A DNA stretch of 64,000 nucleotides from a candidate division TM6 bacterium RIFCSPHIGHO2_12_FULL_36_22 (GTDB lineage Bacteria; Babelota; Babeliae; Babelales; UBA12409). The stretch lies in assembly GCA_001771315.1 (NCBI GenBank), contig METK01000019.1, positions 1-64,000 of the forward strand. The letters are read 5' to 3'. Below are positions 1 through 7,266 of this stretch, in pieces. Numbering within the stretch: the first letter of the stretch is position 1; each line of letters begins with the position of its first letter. Under the pieces are notes generated by a model. That model was not told where the DNA came from. It saw only the letters and a program-made list of their open reading frames with translations, and did no database searches. The position numbers were made by a program, and so were the translations under genes.

Positions 1-211
1 AACGTTTTTCAGCTGGATTAGTTGACGGACCTTTGGGAACAGCCCATGAAACTAAAACTCCATCAATCTCTAATCGAAAATCATAATGTAAATGACTCGC
101 TGCATGTTTTTGAATTACAAAAATATGATCATTACTTTTGCTAACCTTGGCCTCTGGTTCTTTGGTCTTTTTGAAATTACGCCGCTTTGCGTACTCTTTA
201 AGTTTTGACAT
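1..211 (-). CDS. LigD-type 3'-phosphoesterase domain protein, 5' part only
   Basis: The first 70 codons of a gene that runs off the left edge. It starts at ATG (complement of 209-211), four bases after an AGGAG site. The visible protein carries the block [18 protein letters not shown] followed by SWAVPKGPS, which is the signature of the DNA ligase D 3'-phosphoesterase (PE) domain. The known catalytic residues H-x5-H-x-D-x-R are all present ([12 protein letters not shown]). In the family this domain trims 3'-phosphate or 3'-ribonucleotide ends before ligation in non-homologous end joining. Whether this is a stand-alone PE protein or a full LigD cannot be told because the rest lies outside the window. 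Confidence 0.85.
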   Translation of the reverse strand, partial: MSKLKEYAKRRNFKKTKEPEAKVSKSNDHIFVIQKHAASHLHYDFRLEIDGVLVSWAVPKGPSTNPAEKR

Positions 212-320
212 ACAACTCCTTTTTTCCAGTACTTAGCATCTTTTACCGCTCAACCACAAGAACATTGACAATGGGCATGCAATATTTCTACAGTACAAAA
301 AAGTGTGCAAAGGAAAAGAT

Positions 321-689
321 ATGATCAACTATTTTGTATTAAAAACTGACGTATTAACCGTCTTTAAGGAAGTGTTTGAAATCGCAGGCATTGCTATCAT
401 CTTTTACGGCGGCGTCCGCTCAATACTCGCATACATCATTGCAACCTGTAAAGGTAAGTCCGTTGTAGAACGATTCTGGCAATTTAGAACAGAATTGGGA
501 CAATCAATCATCTCTGGCCTCGAACTCCTCGTTGCAGCAGACGTCATATCAACACTGATGAGCGTAACATACGATAAGCTCGGGATAATTTTTATCCTGA
601 TTATTCTACGAACGCTCTTGTCCTATGTCCTCATGCATGAAGTCAAAACTGTCAAAAAAACCGAAAAGTCTTTCCCAAAAAACCTCTAA
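321..689 (+). CDS. DUF1622 family membrane protein
   Basis: A 122-residue integral membrane protein of the DUF1622 type, function unknown. The middle reads RTELGQSIISGLELLVAADV, the conserved block of the family, flanked by a hydrophobic segment near residues 14-40 (FEIAGIAIIFYGGVRSIL) and another near 85-105 (LGIIFILIILRTLLSYVL), so two to three membrane spans. I chose the ATG at 321 because AGGAAAAG stands directly before it; a GTG at 303 is in frame but has no ribosome site. It stands alone, with the LigD-type gene diverging to its left. Confidence 0.8.
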   Translation: MINYFVLKTDVLTVFKEVFEIAGIAIIFYGGVRSILAYIIATCKGKSVVERFWQFRTELGQSIISGLELLVAADVISTLMSVTYDKLGIIFILIILRTLLSYVLMHEVKTVKKTEKSFPKNL

Positions 690-736
690 TAACGCCTACA
701 GAAGAAATAAATCAATATAAAAAGCTCAACAAACTG

Positions 737-766
737 TTGCAGTTTGTAATTTGGTTATATTATACT
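737..766 (+). promoter_or_regulatory. Sigma70-type promoter for the CX3C peptide gene
   Basis: TTGCAG (737-742) and TATACT (761-766) are separated by 18 bases and lie about 30 bases upstream of the ATG at 798, which has the strong ribosome site TTAGGAGG. Judged by eye only. Confidence 0.5.
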
Positions 767-797
767 GTAATGAAGGAATTAAAATTAGGAGGTATAA

Positions 798-1043
798 ATG
801 AAGAAAAAATTACTATTTTTAGGTTTTATTATTACAGTACTGTTTGTAGTACAAAACAGTATGGCTTTTGCGGAATTTTCATATGAAGGAGGCACCTGTC
901 TAGCAAGCTGCAATAAAGCAAATAGCGCTAATCCGCAAGATTGTACTATGATCTGTACAGCTTCGGAAAAAAAACGCACATGTCTTTACAATTGTTTTAA
1001 AGCTGGCAATAATGCTACTCAATGCGCAACGGCTTGCAAATAA
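798..1043 (+). CDS. Small secreted protein with four CX3C motifs
   Basis: An 81-residue protein with a signal peptide (MKKK, hydrophobic core to about residue 25, likely cleavage after SMAFA). The mature part has eight cysteines, all in four CX3C pairs: CLASC, CTMIC, CLYNC, CATAC, spaced 10, 8 and 9 residues apart. Paired CX3C spacing of this sort is typical of disulphide-stapled helical hairpins, as in small Tim proteins, but I see no sequence homology to them. The gene has its own promoter and a strong ribosome site; its last 29 bases overlap the end of the convergent murE. Function unknown; periplasmic or exported. Confidence 0.8.
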   Translation: MKKKLLFLGFIITVLFVVQNSMAFAEFSYEGGTCLASCNKANSANPQDCTMICTASEKKRTCLYNCFKAGNNATQCATACK

Positions 1044-2460
1044 GTTTTGATATTTGCTGTTTGTCGCTAAAGAATGTTTTTGTTGTTCCAATCAATTGAT
1101 ACTCATCAGGCCCTTTTCCAAGAATTGCAATTATACCATTTGGTCGTGCATTTTCTAGAGCCCGTGATATTGCTTTTGCCCTATCTTGCTCAATAACTAC
1201 TTTGTGAAAATGTTCTTGTGGAATACCAAGTAAAATATCTTGAATAATGCTATCAGGATTCTCCATGCGAGGATTATCGTTAGTTAGATAAATCTTGTTA
1301 CAATAGCGTGCTGCAAGTTCACCCATGATAGGCCGCTTGGATTTATCCCGACCACCACCACAGCCAAAAACAACTGAAAGATCTTTTGTGTTAGTATGAA
1401 GCATTGCAAAAAGAGCTTGAAACGATGACGGGTTATGAGCATAGTCAATGACTGCTACAACGTCGTTAAGCAATTTGAAGCGTTCAAGACGACCAGGAAC
1501 TACCGTAAACGATTTCAGAGCTCGTCCTATAACCTCAGAGCTGATACCTAGTTGTACCGCGCAGGCAAACACACCAAGAATATTTTCTGCATTATATGGA
1601 CCAACAATCGTATTTGATTCCAACAGTGCTGAATGTGATCCATATACTACTTCAAACAAAACCCCGGTCATATCTGCTTTTTTGAGCGTGCCAGTAAACT
1701 TAGCCGGTGAAGTAAGACTAATGGTTGTAAGCTTATCGTATGCAGAAATAATCCTTTTAATCCACGTATCATCAGCATTTACAATGCGAGGCGCACCTTC
1801 TTTGCAATGCTCAAAGATCTCACACTTGGCCTCAAAATAGTCTTCAATGTCCGCATAAAACTCTGAATGCTCTAAAGAAAAATTGGTAAATACAATAGCG
1901 TCAAAATTTATGCCCTCTAAGCGATGAAGGCTAAATCCTTGTGCCGATGCTTCCATGACAACATACTCAACATTTTTGCGTACACATTGTTCGAAAAACA
2001 TATGAATATAGTCTGGATGCGGTGTCGTTAATTCCGCTGAAAAACTTTGATCACCAATTTTATTTTCAACACCGGTCAACATAGCAACCTTATGTCCAGC
2101 CTGTTGCAGTATGTGGTGTAAAAGATAAACACTCGTTGTTTTACCCTTTGTTCCCGTTATACCAATGATTTTGAGTTTACGTGCTGGATAATCGTATGCC
2201 CTAGCACTCAATTGAGCAAGTGCCAAGCGAGCATTATCAACAACAGTTATAGCAATACCTTCATTGAAACAGCGTTCTTGAACAGAAATGTCGAGCTCAA
2301 CGCCCTTCTGAACAACTATCTGCTTTGCTCCACGATCTATTGCTGTGTTTATGTATAGTGCGCCATTACTTACCGAGCCTGGAATTGCTACAAATGTAGC
2401 CCCGGGTCCAACATGGTCAGTATGGCATGCAACTTTAAATTCTTTTGGTAAGTGTTTCAT
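1015..2460 (-). CDS. murE: UDP-N-acetylmuramyl-tripeptide synthetase MurE
   Basis: Cytoplasmic Mur ligase adding the third amino acid to UDP-MurNAc-L-Ala-D-Glu. All three Mur domains are visible in 481 residues: an N-terminal UDP-binding domain, the ATPase P-loop GITGTKGKTTS (100-110), and the C-terminal domain with GGGRDKSKRP (368-377). The loop DNPRME (395-400) contains the DNPR motif that in the family marks meso-diaminopimelate specificity rather than lysine. TTPHPD (145-150) is the usual substrate loop. No other mur ligase gene is nearby, so this is not a dcw cluster. The 3' end overlaps the convergent CX3C gene by 29 bases. Confidence 0.93.
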   Translation of the reverse strand: MKHLPKEFKVACHTDHVGPGATFVAIPGSVSNGALYINTAIDRGAKQIVVQKGVELDISVQERCFNEGIAITVVDNARLALAQLSARAYDYPARKLKIIGITGTKGKTTSVYLLHHILQQAGHKVAMLTGVENKIGDQSFSAELTTPHPDYIHMFFEQCVRKNVEYVVMEASAQGFSLHRLEGINFDAIVFTNFSLEHSEFYADIEDYFEAKCEIFEHCKEGAPRIVNADDTWIKRIISAYDKLTTISLTSPAKFTGTLKKADMTGVLFEVVYGSHSALLESNTIVGPYNAENILGVFACAVQLGISSEVIGRALKSFTVVPGRLERFKLLNDVVAVIDYAHNPSSFQALFAMLHTNTKDLSVVFGCGGGRDKSKRPIMGELAARYCNKIYLTNDNPRMENPDSIIQDILLGIPQEHFHKVVIEQDRAKAISRALENARPNGIIAILGKGPDEYQLIGTTKTFFSDKQQISKLICKPLRIE

Positions 2461-2590
2461 ATTCTTAGTTTACCAAAATATCGAATCTTACTCTATTATT
2501 TTATTAATTAAAACAAATACTTGAAGTTTTAATACTGTTTTTGCTACCTTTAAGTTAAATAAGATTATTATTTTTACGAATGAGGTTGAT

Positions 2591-2830
2591 ATGAAAGAAG
2601 ATAAAAAGCAGTTAGCCGATGAAATTCATATGCTCAATAATACATTTGCCATTGTAACGGCCTCTATTGATGCCTTTGCTAAAAGGCTTGATGAAGATCA
2701 TGCCGCACAAATCAAAATTATGAATAATGATTTACGTGGGCTACTCAGAAATTATAAAACTCTAGAACGTAAAATAAAAGAAATGGTCGCTGCCTGTGAT
2801 CCTGAAAGACTCTGTAACCCAAAAAAATAA
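2591..2830 (+). CDS. Small helical coiled-coil protein, unknown function
   Basis: A 79-residue hydrophilic protein without signal peptide or membrane segment. It is almost wholly predicted helix, with heptad-like hydrophobic spacing (MLNNTFAIVTASIDAFAKRL, then LRGLLRNYKTLERKIKEMV) and two cysteines near the C-terminus. A reasonable ribosome site (GAGG) precedes ATG 2591. The next gene starts 37 bases downstream, so the two are probably cotranscribed. I do not recognise a family. Confidence 0.6.
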   Translation: MKEDKKQLADEIHMLNNTFAIVTASIDAFAKRLDEDHAAQIKIMNNDLRGLLRNYKTLERKIKEMVAACDPERLCNPKK

Positions 2831-2867
2831 ATTATGCTACTTAACCTATATAAAAATAGAAAATGAT

Positions 2868-3155
2868 ATGAAAAAATTAATATTTTTACCAATCACTCTC
2901 ATAGCCCTTTTTTCTCTCAATAGTGCATATGGCCTAGCTCAAGAAGAAAATCTGGATAGTGAAATAACAGTAGATTCTACACTGCTTGATATAAGGCAAG
3001 CGATTGAAAACAACAAACAATTAATCGACAAGGTAATACACAATCAAACAATACTGAATAAACATCTAATAGAACTTAAACAAGAAACCCGTGAAAAATT
3101 CTTAGAAATCCACCGTAGTCTAAGAATGTTGCATCCAGGACGTTCCATTATCTAA
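2868..3155 (+). CDS. Small secreted helical protein, unknown function
   Basis: A 95-residue protein beginning MKKLIFLPITLIALFSLNSA, a clear signal peptide, with cleavage probably after AYG or GLA. The mature part is acidic then helical (DIRQAIENNKQLIDKVIHNQ) and ends in a basic tail. I start it at ATG 2868; a longer in-frame reading from 2796 overlaps the preceding gene and would bury the signal peptide. It lies behind the 2591-2830 coiled-coil gene and ahead of a transposon-end-like hairpin and a palindromic terminator. No family recognised. Confidence 0.7.
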   Translation: MKKLIFLPITLIALFSLNSAYGLAQEENLDSEITVDSTLLDIRQAIENNKQLIDKVIHNQTILNKHLIELKQETREKFLEIHRSLRMLHPGRSII

Positions 3156-3169
3156 GAATAATACATACA

Positions 3170-3235
3170 GGACAGTGAACTACTCGCCCCTAAAGGAGCG
3201 AGAATGCGCGAGCTTTTTAGTTCAATAGCTAATGC
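3170..3235. repeat. Solo hairpin element, copy A
   Basis: A core of about 55 bases recurs at 33671-33729 with only a few differences. Its centre is the hairpin CTCGCCCCTAAAGGAGCGAG, followed by GAATGCGC, AGCTTTTTAG and TTCAA. The hairpin has the same layout as the right-end hairpin of the TnpB transposon at 44709 (CTCCCCCCTAAAGGAGGGAG). No transposase gene is attached, so it looks like a solo transposon end or a small non-autonomous element. Confidence 0.7.
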
Positions 3236-3261
3236 CTGTGGATTTGTGAATCTTTTGTAAT

Positions 3262-3291
3262 AAATATGGCCATGTATACATGGCCATATTT
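3262..3291. terminator. Bidirectional terminator palindrome
   Basis: A perfect 30-base palindrome centred on TGTATACA, with arms AAATATGGCCATGTA, lies between the plus-strand gene ending at 3155 and the minus-strand AGCS gene ending at 3291. A-rich sequence precedes it and T-rich sequence follows it, so it can act as a terminator in both directions. An operator is possible but the position between two 3' ends favours termination. Confidence 0.6.
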
Positions 3292-4640
3292 TATTTATTT
3301 TTGAGCATGTATTTAAGTAGTTCACGTTTAATTAGCGGCATAAACCATGCAATTGCATACAAGTTCATTAGCAAAAGGCTACCGTTAACAAGGTCATTAG
3401 TATTCCAAATAATATCGATTGTTGCTTGAGTTCCAAAGAAGGTCACAGCACAATAGATAACTCCAAAGAGCCAACGCGCTCGACCACCAGTTAAAAATTC
3501 CCAAATTTCTGCTGTAATAAACACAAAAGCAACCAATACACCTAAACCAAAACTTACAGATACAAGTGTTACAATCCATGCACCGTAAACACCGTACAGT
3601 GTATCAAATGCCGCACTTGTCAATACAACTCCCGTATAGCCACTGTCCCAAACACCACTGGCAACAATACTTAGCGCAACACCAAAACATACAATAAAGT
3701 TACTTATAAAAACACTAAGCATGGAAAGTATCGAATCTGCTACCGGCTGTTTTGAACCACTTGAACCAAATAAAATACCTGCGATACCAAGACCAGCTTC
3801 ATGAGAGTTAACCGAGCGAGCTGTACCAATACGAATCATTTCTTGGATAGTCACGCCCATAGCACCGCCAGCTATCGCCTTAGTAGAAAATGCTGAAGTA
3901 CAAATTAACACTAATGAAGGCCATATTGCTGCATAGTGATAAAGCAATAAAAAGAATGCTGCAACAATAAATAATCCAACCTTAAACGGCGTTAACCAAT
4001 CTGAAATTTTTAAAACACGTTCTGCGCCGCCCAAAATGACGTACACAATAAAAACGAGTAGTGCGACAGCAATATAAAGCTTATCAATACCTAAAATATG
4101 TTGTAATCCAAACCCAATTGAGTTTACTTGCATAGCATTACCACTAGTCAAGCCATAAAAAAGCATAAATACCGCAAAAACATACGGCAAGAAAGCCCTG
4201 CCAGGTAAAAGGTTAAGAAAGACTATTGGGCCACCTTCGGCTTTACCAAGTTTATGCTTACCAATAAAATGCGTTGAAAGAAAAACCTCACAAAATCGTA
4301 ATGCCATACCAACAGCACCAGCAATTAACATCCAAAATGCTGCTCCCGGGCCACCGGCATACATAGCACAACCAATACCAGCGATACTCCCGTTACCGGT
4401 ACCAGTTGCCAAGGCATTCAAAAACGCTTGAAACGGAGAAATATCATTTTTACTTTTTTTCATTTCTTCTTTGGATGGTGTAAATACCATCTTCCAGGAT
4501 GTAAAAAAATATCGAATCTGAACAAAGTAGAGAAATATCGTCGCAGCAAAGCCAACAACCAAAAATGAAGCTAGCAATGGCCAGCCCCAAATAATATTAC
4601 GACAATGAACTATTGATTCATTCAGACTTTCTAAATACAT
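3291..4640 (-). CDS. AGCS-family sodium:alanine/glycine symporter
   Basis: A 449-residue polytopic inner-membrane transporter. The N-terminal part contains GTGNGSIAGIGCAMYAGGPG and the following AAFWMLIAGAVGMALRFCEV, which match the signature region of the alanine or glycine:cation symporter family, and about ten to eleven hydrophobic segments follow. Members import small amino acids with sodium. A second member lies at 35915-37219; the two are clearly divergent. Importing alanine or glycine would fit an organism that scavenges amino acids from a host. The exact substrate cannot be read from sequence. Confidence 0.88.
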   Translation of the reverse strand: MYLESLNESIVHCRNIIWGWPLLASFLVVGFAATIFLYFVQIRYFFTSWKMVFTPSKEEMKKSKNDISPFQAFLNALATGTGNGSIAGIGCAMYAGGPGAAFWMLIAGAVGMALRFCEVFLSTHFIGKHKLGKAEGGPIVFLNLLPGRAFLPYVFAVFMLFYGLTSGNAMQVNSIGFGLQHILGIDKLYIAVALLVFIVYVILGGAERVLKISDWLTPFKVGLFIVAAFFLLLYHYAAIWPSLVLICTSAFSTKAIAGGAMGVTIQEMIRIGTARSVNSHEAGLGIAGILFGSSGSKQPVADSILSMLSVFISNFIVCFGVALSIVASGVWDSGYTGVVLTSAAFDTLYGVYGAWIVTLVSVSFGLGVLVAFVFITAEIWEFLTGGRARWLFGVIYCAVTFFGTQATIDIIWNTNDLVNGSLLLMNLYAIAWFMPLIKRELLKYMLKNK

Positions 4641-4725
4641 AAGAATCTTTCGTTTTAAAAGCTACTATGTTACCATTGTCAGTATAGAATAAGATTAACC
4701 CATACGCAATTCGACAGAGGTACCC

Positions 4726-5136
4726 GTGAAAATTTTAGCTCTCGATCTAGGAGATGTCCATACAGGCGTTGCAATCTCTGATGCCTTGGGTATTACATGC
4801 CAACCTTTAACAACTATCCCAACTTATAAACTTGAAAATGACCTTGGAAAAATCTTATCCAAAGAACAAATCAAAGAAATTGTAGTTGGGTATCCTAAGA
4901 CGTTGCGCGGCACAGAAAGCCAACAAACAGAAAAGATTCTGCAACAGGTTGATCAACTCAAAATTCTATTTCCACAGTACACCTGGAAATTATGGGACGA
5001 AAGACTGACAAGTAAACAAGCAGGATCTATTCAAAGATCTAATAAAAAATCTAGAAACCCTGAAGACAAACTAAAAGTACACGCTATTGCTGCTGCTTTA
5101 ATACTTCAGTCTTATCTGGAGTCTCTGAGATTTTAA
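4726..5136 (+). CDS. ruvX: RuvX/YqgF, pre-16S rRNA nuclease family
   Basis: A 136-residue RNase H-fold protein of the YqgF family, which in E. coli takes part in 16S rRNA 5' maturation. Seen are the first acidic motif LALDLGDVHTGVAIS (Asp7), the IVVGYPKTLRGTES block and WDERLTS (Asp91, Glu92). The final acidic position of the fold, usually Asp in a VDxxAAxxILQ block, reads KVHAIAAALILQ here, with His119. Translation starts at GTG 4726; the first codons align with family N-termini. A strong terminator hairpin follows at 5183. Confidence 0.88.
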   Translation: MKILALDLGDVHTGVAISDALGITCQPLTTIPTYKLENDLGKILSKEQIKEIVVGYPKTLRGTESQQTEKILQQVDQLKILFPQYTWKLWDERLTSKQAGSIQRSNKKSRNPEDKLKVHAIAAALILQSYLESLRF

Positions 5137-5182
5137 GGAAAATGGTTGACGGACTTAAATAAATTTCGTTAGTCTGGGGCTG

Positions 5183-5217
5183 ACTATATTTGTACGCAAA
5201 TATAGTTCATTTTTTTC
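5183..5217 (+). terminator. Rho-independent terminator after ruvX
   Basis: Perfect ten-base stem ACTATATTTG / CAAATATAGT with a TACG loop (5183-5206), followed by TCA and a run of eight T. It lies 46 bases past the ruvX stop codon. Confidence 0.85.
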
Positions 5218-5288
5218 ATAATAATTTTTCCGCTACATGAATGTTTATTGAAAGTATGGAGTTATAAAAAAAAAGGAGAGGAACACCC

Positions 5289-5468
5289 ATGAAATGCCGT
5301 AAATGTAAAGGCCTCATGGTTCAGCAAACGTTCTTTGATAATTTTTTGAATTTTGATGGGTGGAAATGCCTAAATTGTGGTAAAGTAGTAGCTAGAAAAG
5401 AAAAAACAATCGAATTTGATGCCTTTAGCATCTTTTATCAACAACAAAAGTGTAAGAAGAAATCATAA
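5289..5468 (+). CDS. Small zinc-ribbon protein
   Basis: A 59-residue cytoplasmic protein with two CxxC knuckles, CRKC (3-6) and CLNC (27-30), 20 residues apart, the layout of a zinc ribbon. The segment between them, with FDNFLNFDGW, and the following GKVV resemble small zinc-ribbon proteins found beside stress and regulatory genes in other bacteria. A strong ribosome site (AAGGAGAGG) precedes the ATG. The stop is six bases before tsaB, so the two are probably one transcript starting downstream of the ruvX terminator. No specific function can be assigned; nucleic-acid or protein binding is possible. Confidence 0.75.
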   Translation: MKCRKCKGLMVQQTFFDNFLNFDGWKCLNCGKVVARKEKTIEFDAFSIFYQQQKCKKKS

Positions 5469-5473
5469 ACATC

Positions 5474-6130
5474 ATGAATTACTCTCTCATCGTCCAAAGC
5501 ACCTATAATGAAATTCAAATCGCACTCTTTAATGCTGACCAACTAATAGAAACTGTCAGTGAATCCAAAAAAACAGCAAGTAAAAACATCTTATCAACTT
5601 TAAACCGCTTGCTTGATACACATGGTTGTACAATTGATGCTATTCAATATATTGGCGTCAACCAAGGCCCTGCCCCATTCACCACATTGCGCGTTCTTAT
5701 TACAACTATCAATGGTGTTGCTTTCGCTAAAAAAATACCCCTCATCGGAATCAACGGCCTTAAAGCAATGCTCCAAGAAAATCATAATGCAGACTTTCCT
5801 ATAACTCTTTGCTTATATAACGCATTCAACAATGATGCCTACTTTGGCATCGACGCATTAGACAAATTAGAAAATGGCTGGAAAAATATCGATATTCTCT
5901 TATCCCGTATTCAAGTTCAATTTCCTGATACAATGGTACGCACAATAGGCTGTGGTACCGAATTCTTTAAAGAAAAACTTATTGATGTCTTTGGCGACAA
6001 GTTATTTATTCCCGAACCATTACCAGAGTTTCCATCAGTAAAGTTTCTTCACCTGCTTGTGAAAAAAGAATTTGAAGCCGGAAACACTGTTCAAGAAATA
6101 TCTCCTCTTTATCTTAAAAAAGCTATCTAA
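5474..6130 (+). CDS. tsaB: TsaB, tRNA t6A modification partner
   Basis: A 218-residue ASKHA-fold protein. The block GPAPFTTLRVLITTINGVAF corresponds to the family's GPGSFTGLR motif, and IPLIGINGLKAM follows as usual. TsaB is a scaffold for TsaD in making N6-threonylcarbamoyladenosine at position 37 of ANN-decoding tRNAs. TsaD, TsaC and TsaE are not in this window. Its stop codon directly abuts the stop codon of the convergent rsmE, with no base between them. Confidence 0.85.
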   Translation: MNYSLIVQSTYNEIQIALFNADQLIETVSESKKTASKNILSTLNRLLDTHGCTIDAIQYIGVNQGPAPFTTLRVLITTINGVAFAKKIPLIGINGLKAMLQENHNADFPITLCLYNAFNNDAYFGIDALDKLENGWKNIDILLSRIQVQFPDTMVRTIGCGTEFFKEKLIDVFGDKLFIPEPLPEFPSVKFLHLLVKKEFEAGNTVQEISPLYLKKAI

Positions 6131-6853
6131 CTAATTAAGACAACGAAGATATCCAAGTGCAACCGAAACAGCCTGTACAGAACGTAATATTGTTGGAGTT
6201 AAACGATAAAGTTTTACATTACTATTTTCAAGTAATTTCTTTTCTTCATCGGCAAGATCTCCTTCAGGACCAATGATAATAGTTACTGATTCTCGCAATT
6301 TTTGGTTAAAAACTTGCCAAATTGGTTCACCATTAACATCACAAAACATAATTGTACCGCCCTGTTTTAACAATTGTTGTAAGCTAATAGGTTGATGGAT
6401 TGGAGGCATCGCAAAGTTTTTTGATTGTTCTGCAGCGGCAATCGTAATACGCTTGAGACGTTCCATTTCTTTGTCGCCACCCCATGAGCGTTGTGCTTTT
6501 TGTGTTTCAATAAGTTGAATTTCGCTGCCACCAAGCTCGGTAATGTTGTAGATAGATTCTTCAAAAGCATCCTTTTTCAAAATAGGTAGTGCAACCCGGA
6601 TTGATGGTTCAATCTTTTTATTCGAACCACTGTTAAGGATTTTAAAAGCAACTTCCTTTTTAGATAAAGCACTAATAGTAGCTGTCGCATGATTTTGTTC
6701 ATCAAAGAGAATAAGAACATCATCAACATACAAACGAAGAACGTGTGAGATCCGATTAATGATTGTCTTGTCATTGCACGAGATGCTGTCAGCATTGAGC
6801 GTTTGTGTTAGGTCTGGGTAGAAGATAGCAAACTCATGCTTATTTTTTGACAC
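6131..6853 (-). CDS. rsmE: 16S rRNA m3U1498 methyltransferase RsmE
   Basis: A 240-residue SPOUT-class methyltransferase that methylates U1498 of 16S rRNA in the family. Visible are an N-terminal PUA-like part (ISHVLRLYVDDVLILFDEQN), the block QRSWGGDKEMERLKRI with AAAEQS, and the SAM-binding knot VTIIIGPEGDLADEE. The last knot motif, usually LGxRILRxETA, reads LTPTILRSVQAVSVAL, so the ET pair is replaced. The length is normal. The start overlaps the end of the upstream secreted-protein gene by 14 bases, suggesting coupled translation. Confidence 0.88.
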   Translation of the reverse strand: MSKNKHEFAIFYPDLTQTLNADSISCNDKTIINRISHVLRLYVDDVLILFDEQNHATATISALSKKEVAFKILNSGSNKKIEPSIRVALPILKKDAFEESIYNITELGGSEIQLIETQKAQRSWGGDKEMERLKRITIAAAEQSKNFAMPPIHQPISLQQLLKQGGTIMFCDVNGEPIWQVFNQKLRESVTIIIGPEGDLADEEKKLLENSNVKLYRLTPTILRSVQAVSVALGYLRCLN

Positions 6854-7187
6854 GCAAGATCCTCATCGTTTTATTCAATGAAAAACGAATACCCTTTTCA
6901 ACTTGATAACAGCAATATAACAAAAATGATCCAACCTTAAGACCTACAAGATAGATTGGTGGATATGGATCACCTGCAACGAGAAAATCGTCTCTCATTT
7001 CATCAAGGCCCCAATCATCACAAAAATCTTCTTCCTGATTAGTATTGTTATCCATCATCACTATATCAAGATCAAAAATCTTGTTTTCTTGAATCTCTTC
7101 TTCTTGATTATTCATTAAAAGCGTGGTTGGATGACAATATTGTATAATTAGTAATAAAAAAATTAATTTTTTTAACATAAGATTCAC
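6840..7187 (-). CDS. Small exported protein, unknown function
   Basis: A 115-residue protein with an N-terminal hydrophobic stretch (LKKLIFLLLIIQYC) that looks like a signal peptide or anchor, an acidic centre (QEEEIQENKIFDLDIVMMDN and EEDFCDDWG) and a basic C-terminus. A second hydrophobic patch (IYLVGLKVGSFLLYCCYQV) may be membrane-associated. I keep the GTG start at 7187 because AAGGA stands six bases before it; ATG 7178 is the alternative. It overlaps rsmE and shares its transcript. No family recognised. Confidence 0.6.
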   Translation of the reverse strand: MNLMLKKLIFLLLIIQYCHPTTLLMNNQEEEIQENKIFDLDIVMMDNNTNQEEDFCDDWGLDEMRDDFLVAGDPYPPIYLVGLKVGSFLLYCCYQVEKGIRFSLNKTMRILRVKK

Positions 7188-7266
7188 ATATTATCCTTAA
7201 TATCCAAACTATTATACAAAGCAGTATACCTTTGTATTGAAAATAAAAAAAAGCAAAGACACAATT

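Noticed and set aside
1448-1840. 130-codon plus-strand frame across murE
   Set aside because: It lies wholly within the strongly supported murE on the other strand, and its product matches nothing.
3262-3291. Perfect palindrome as a regulator operator
   Set aside because: It sits between two converging 3' ends with A- and T-rich flanks, which fits a bidirectional terminator better; no promoter is near.
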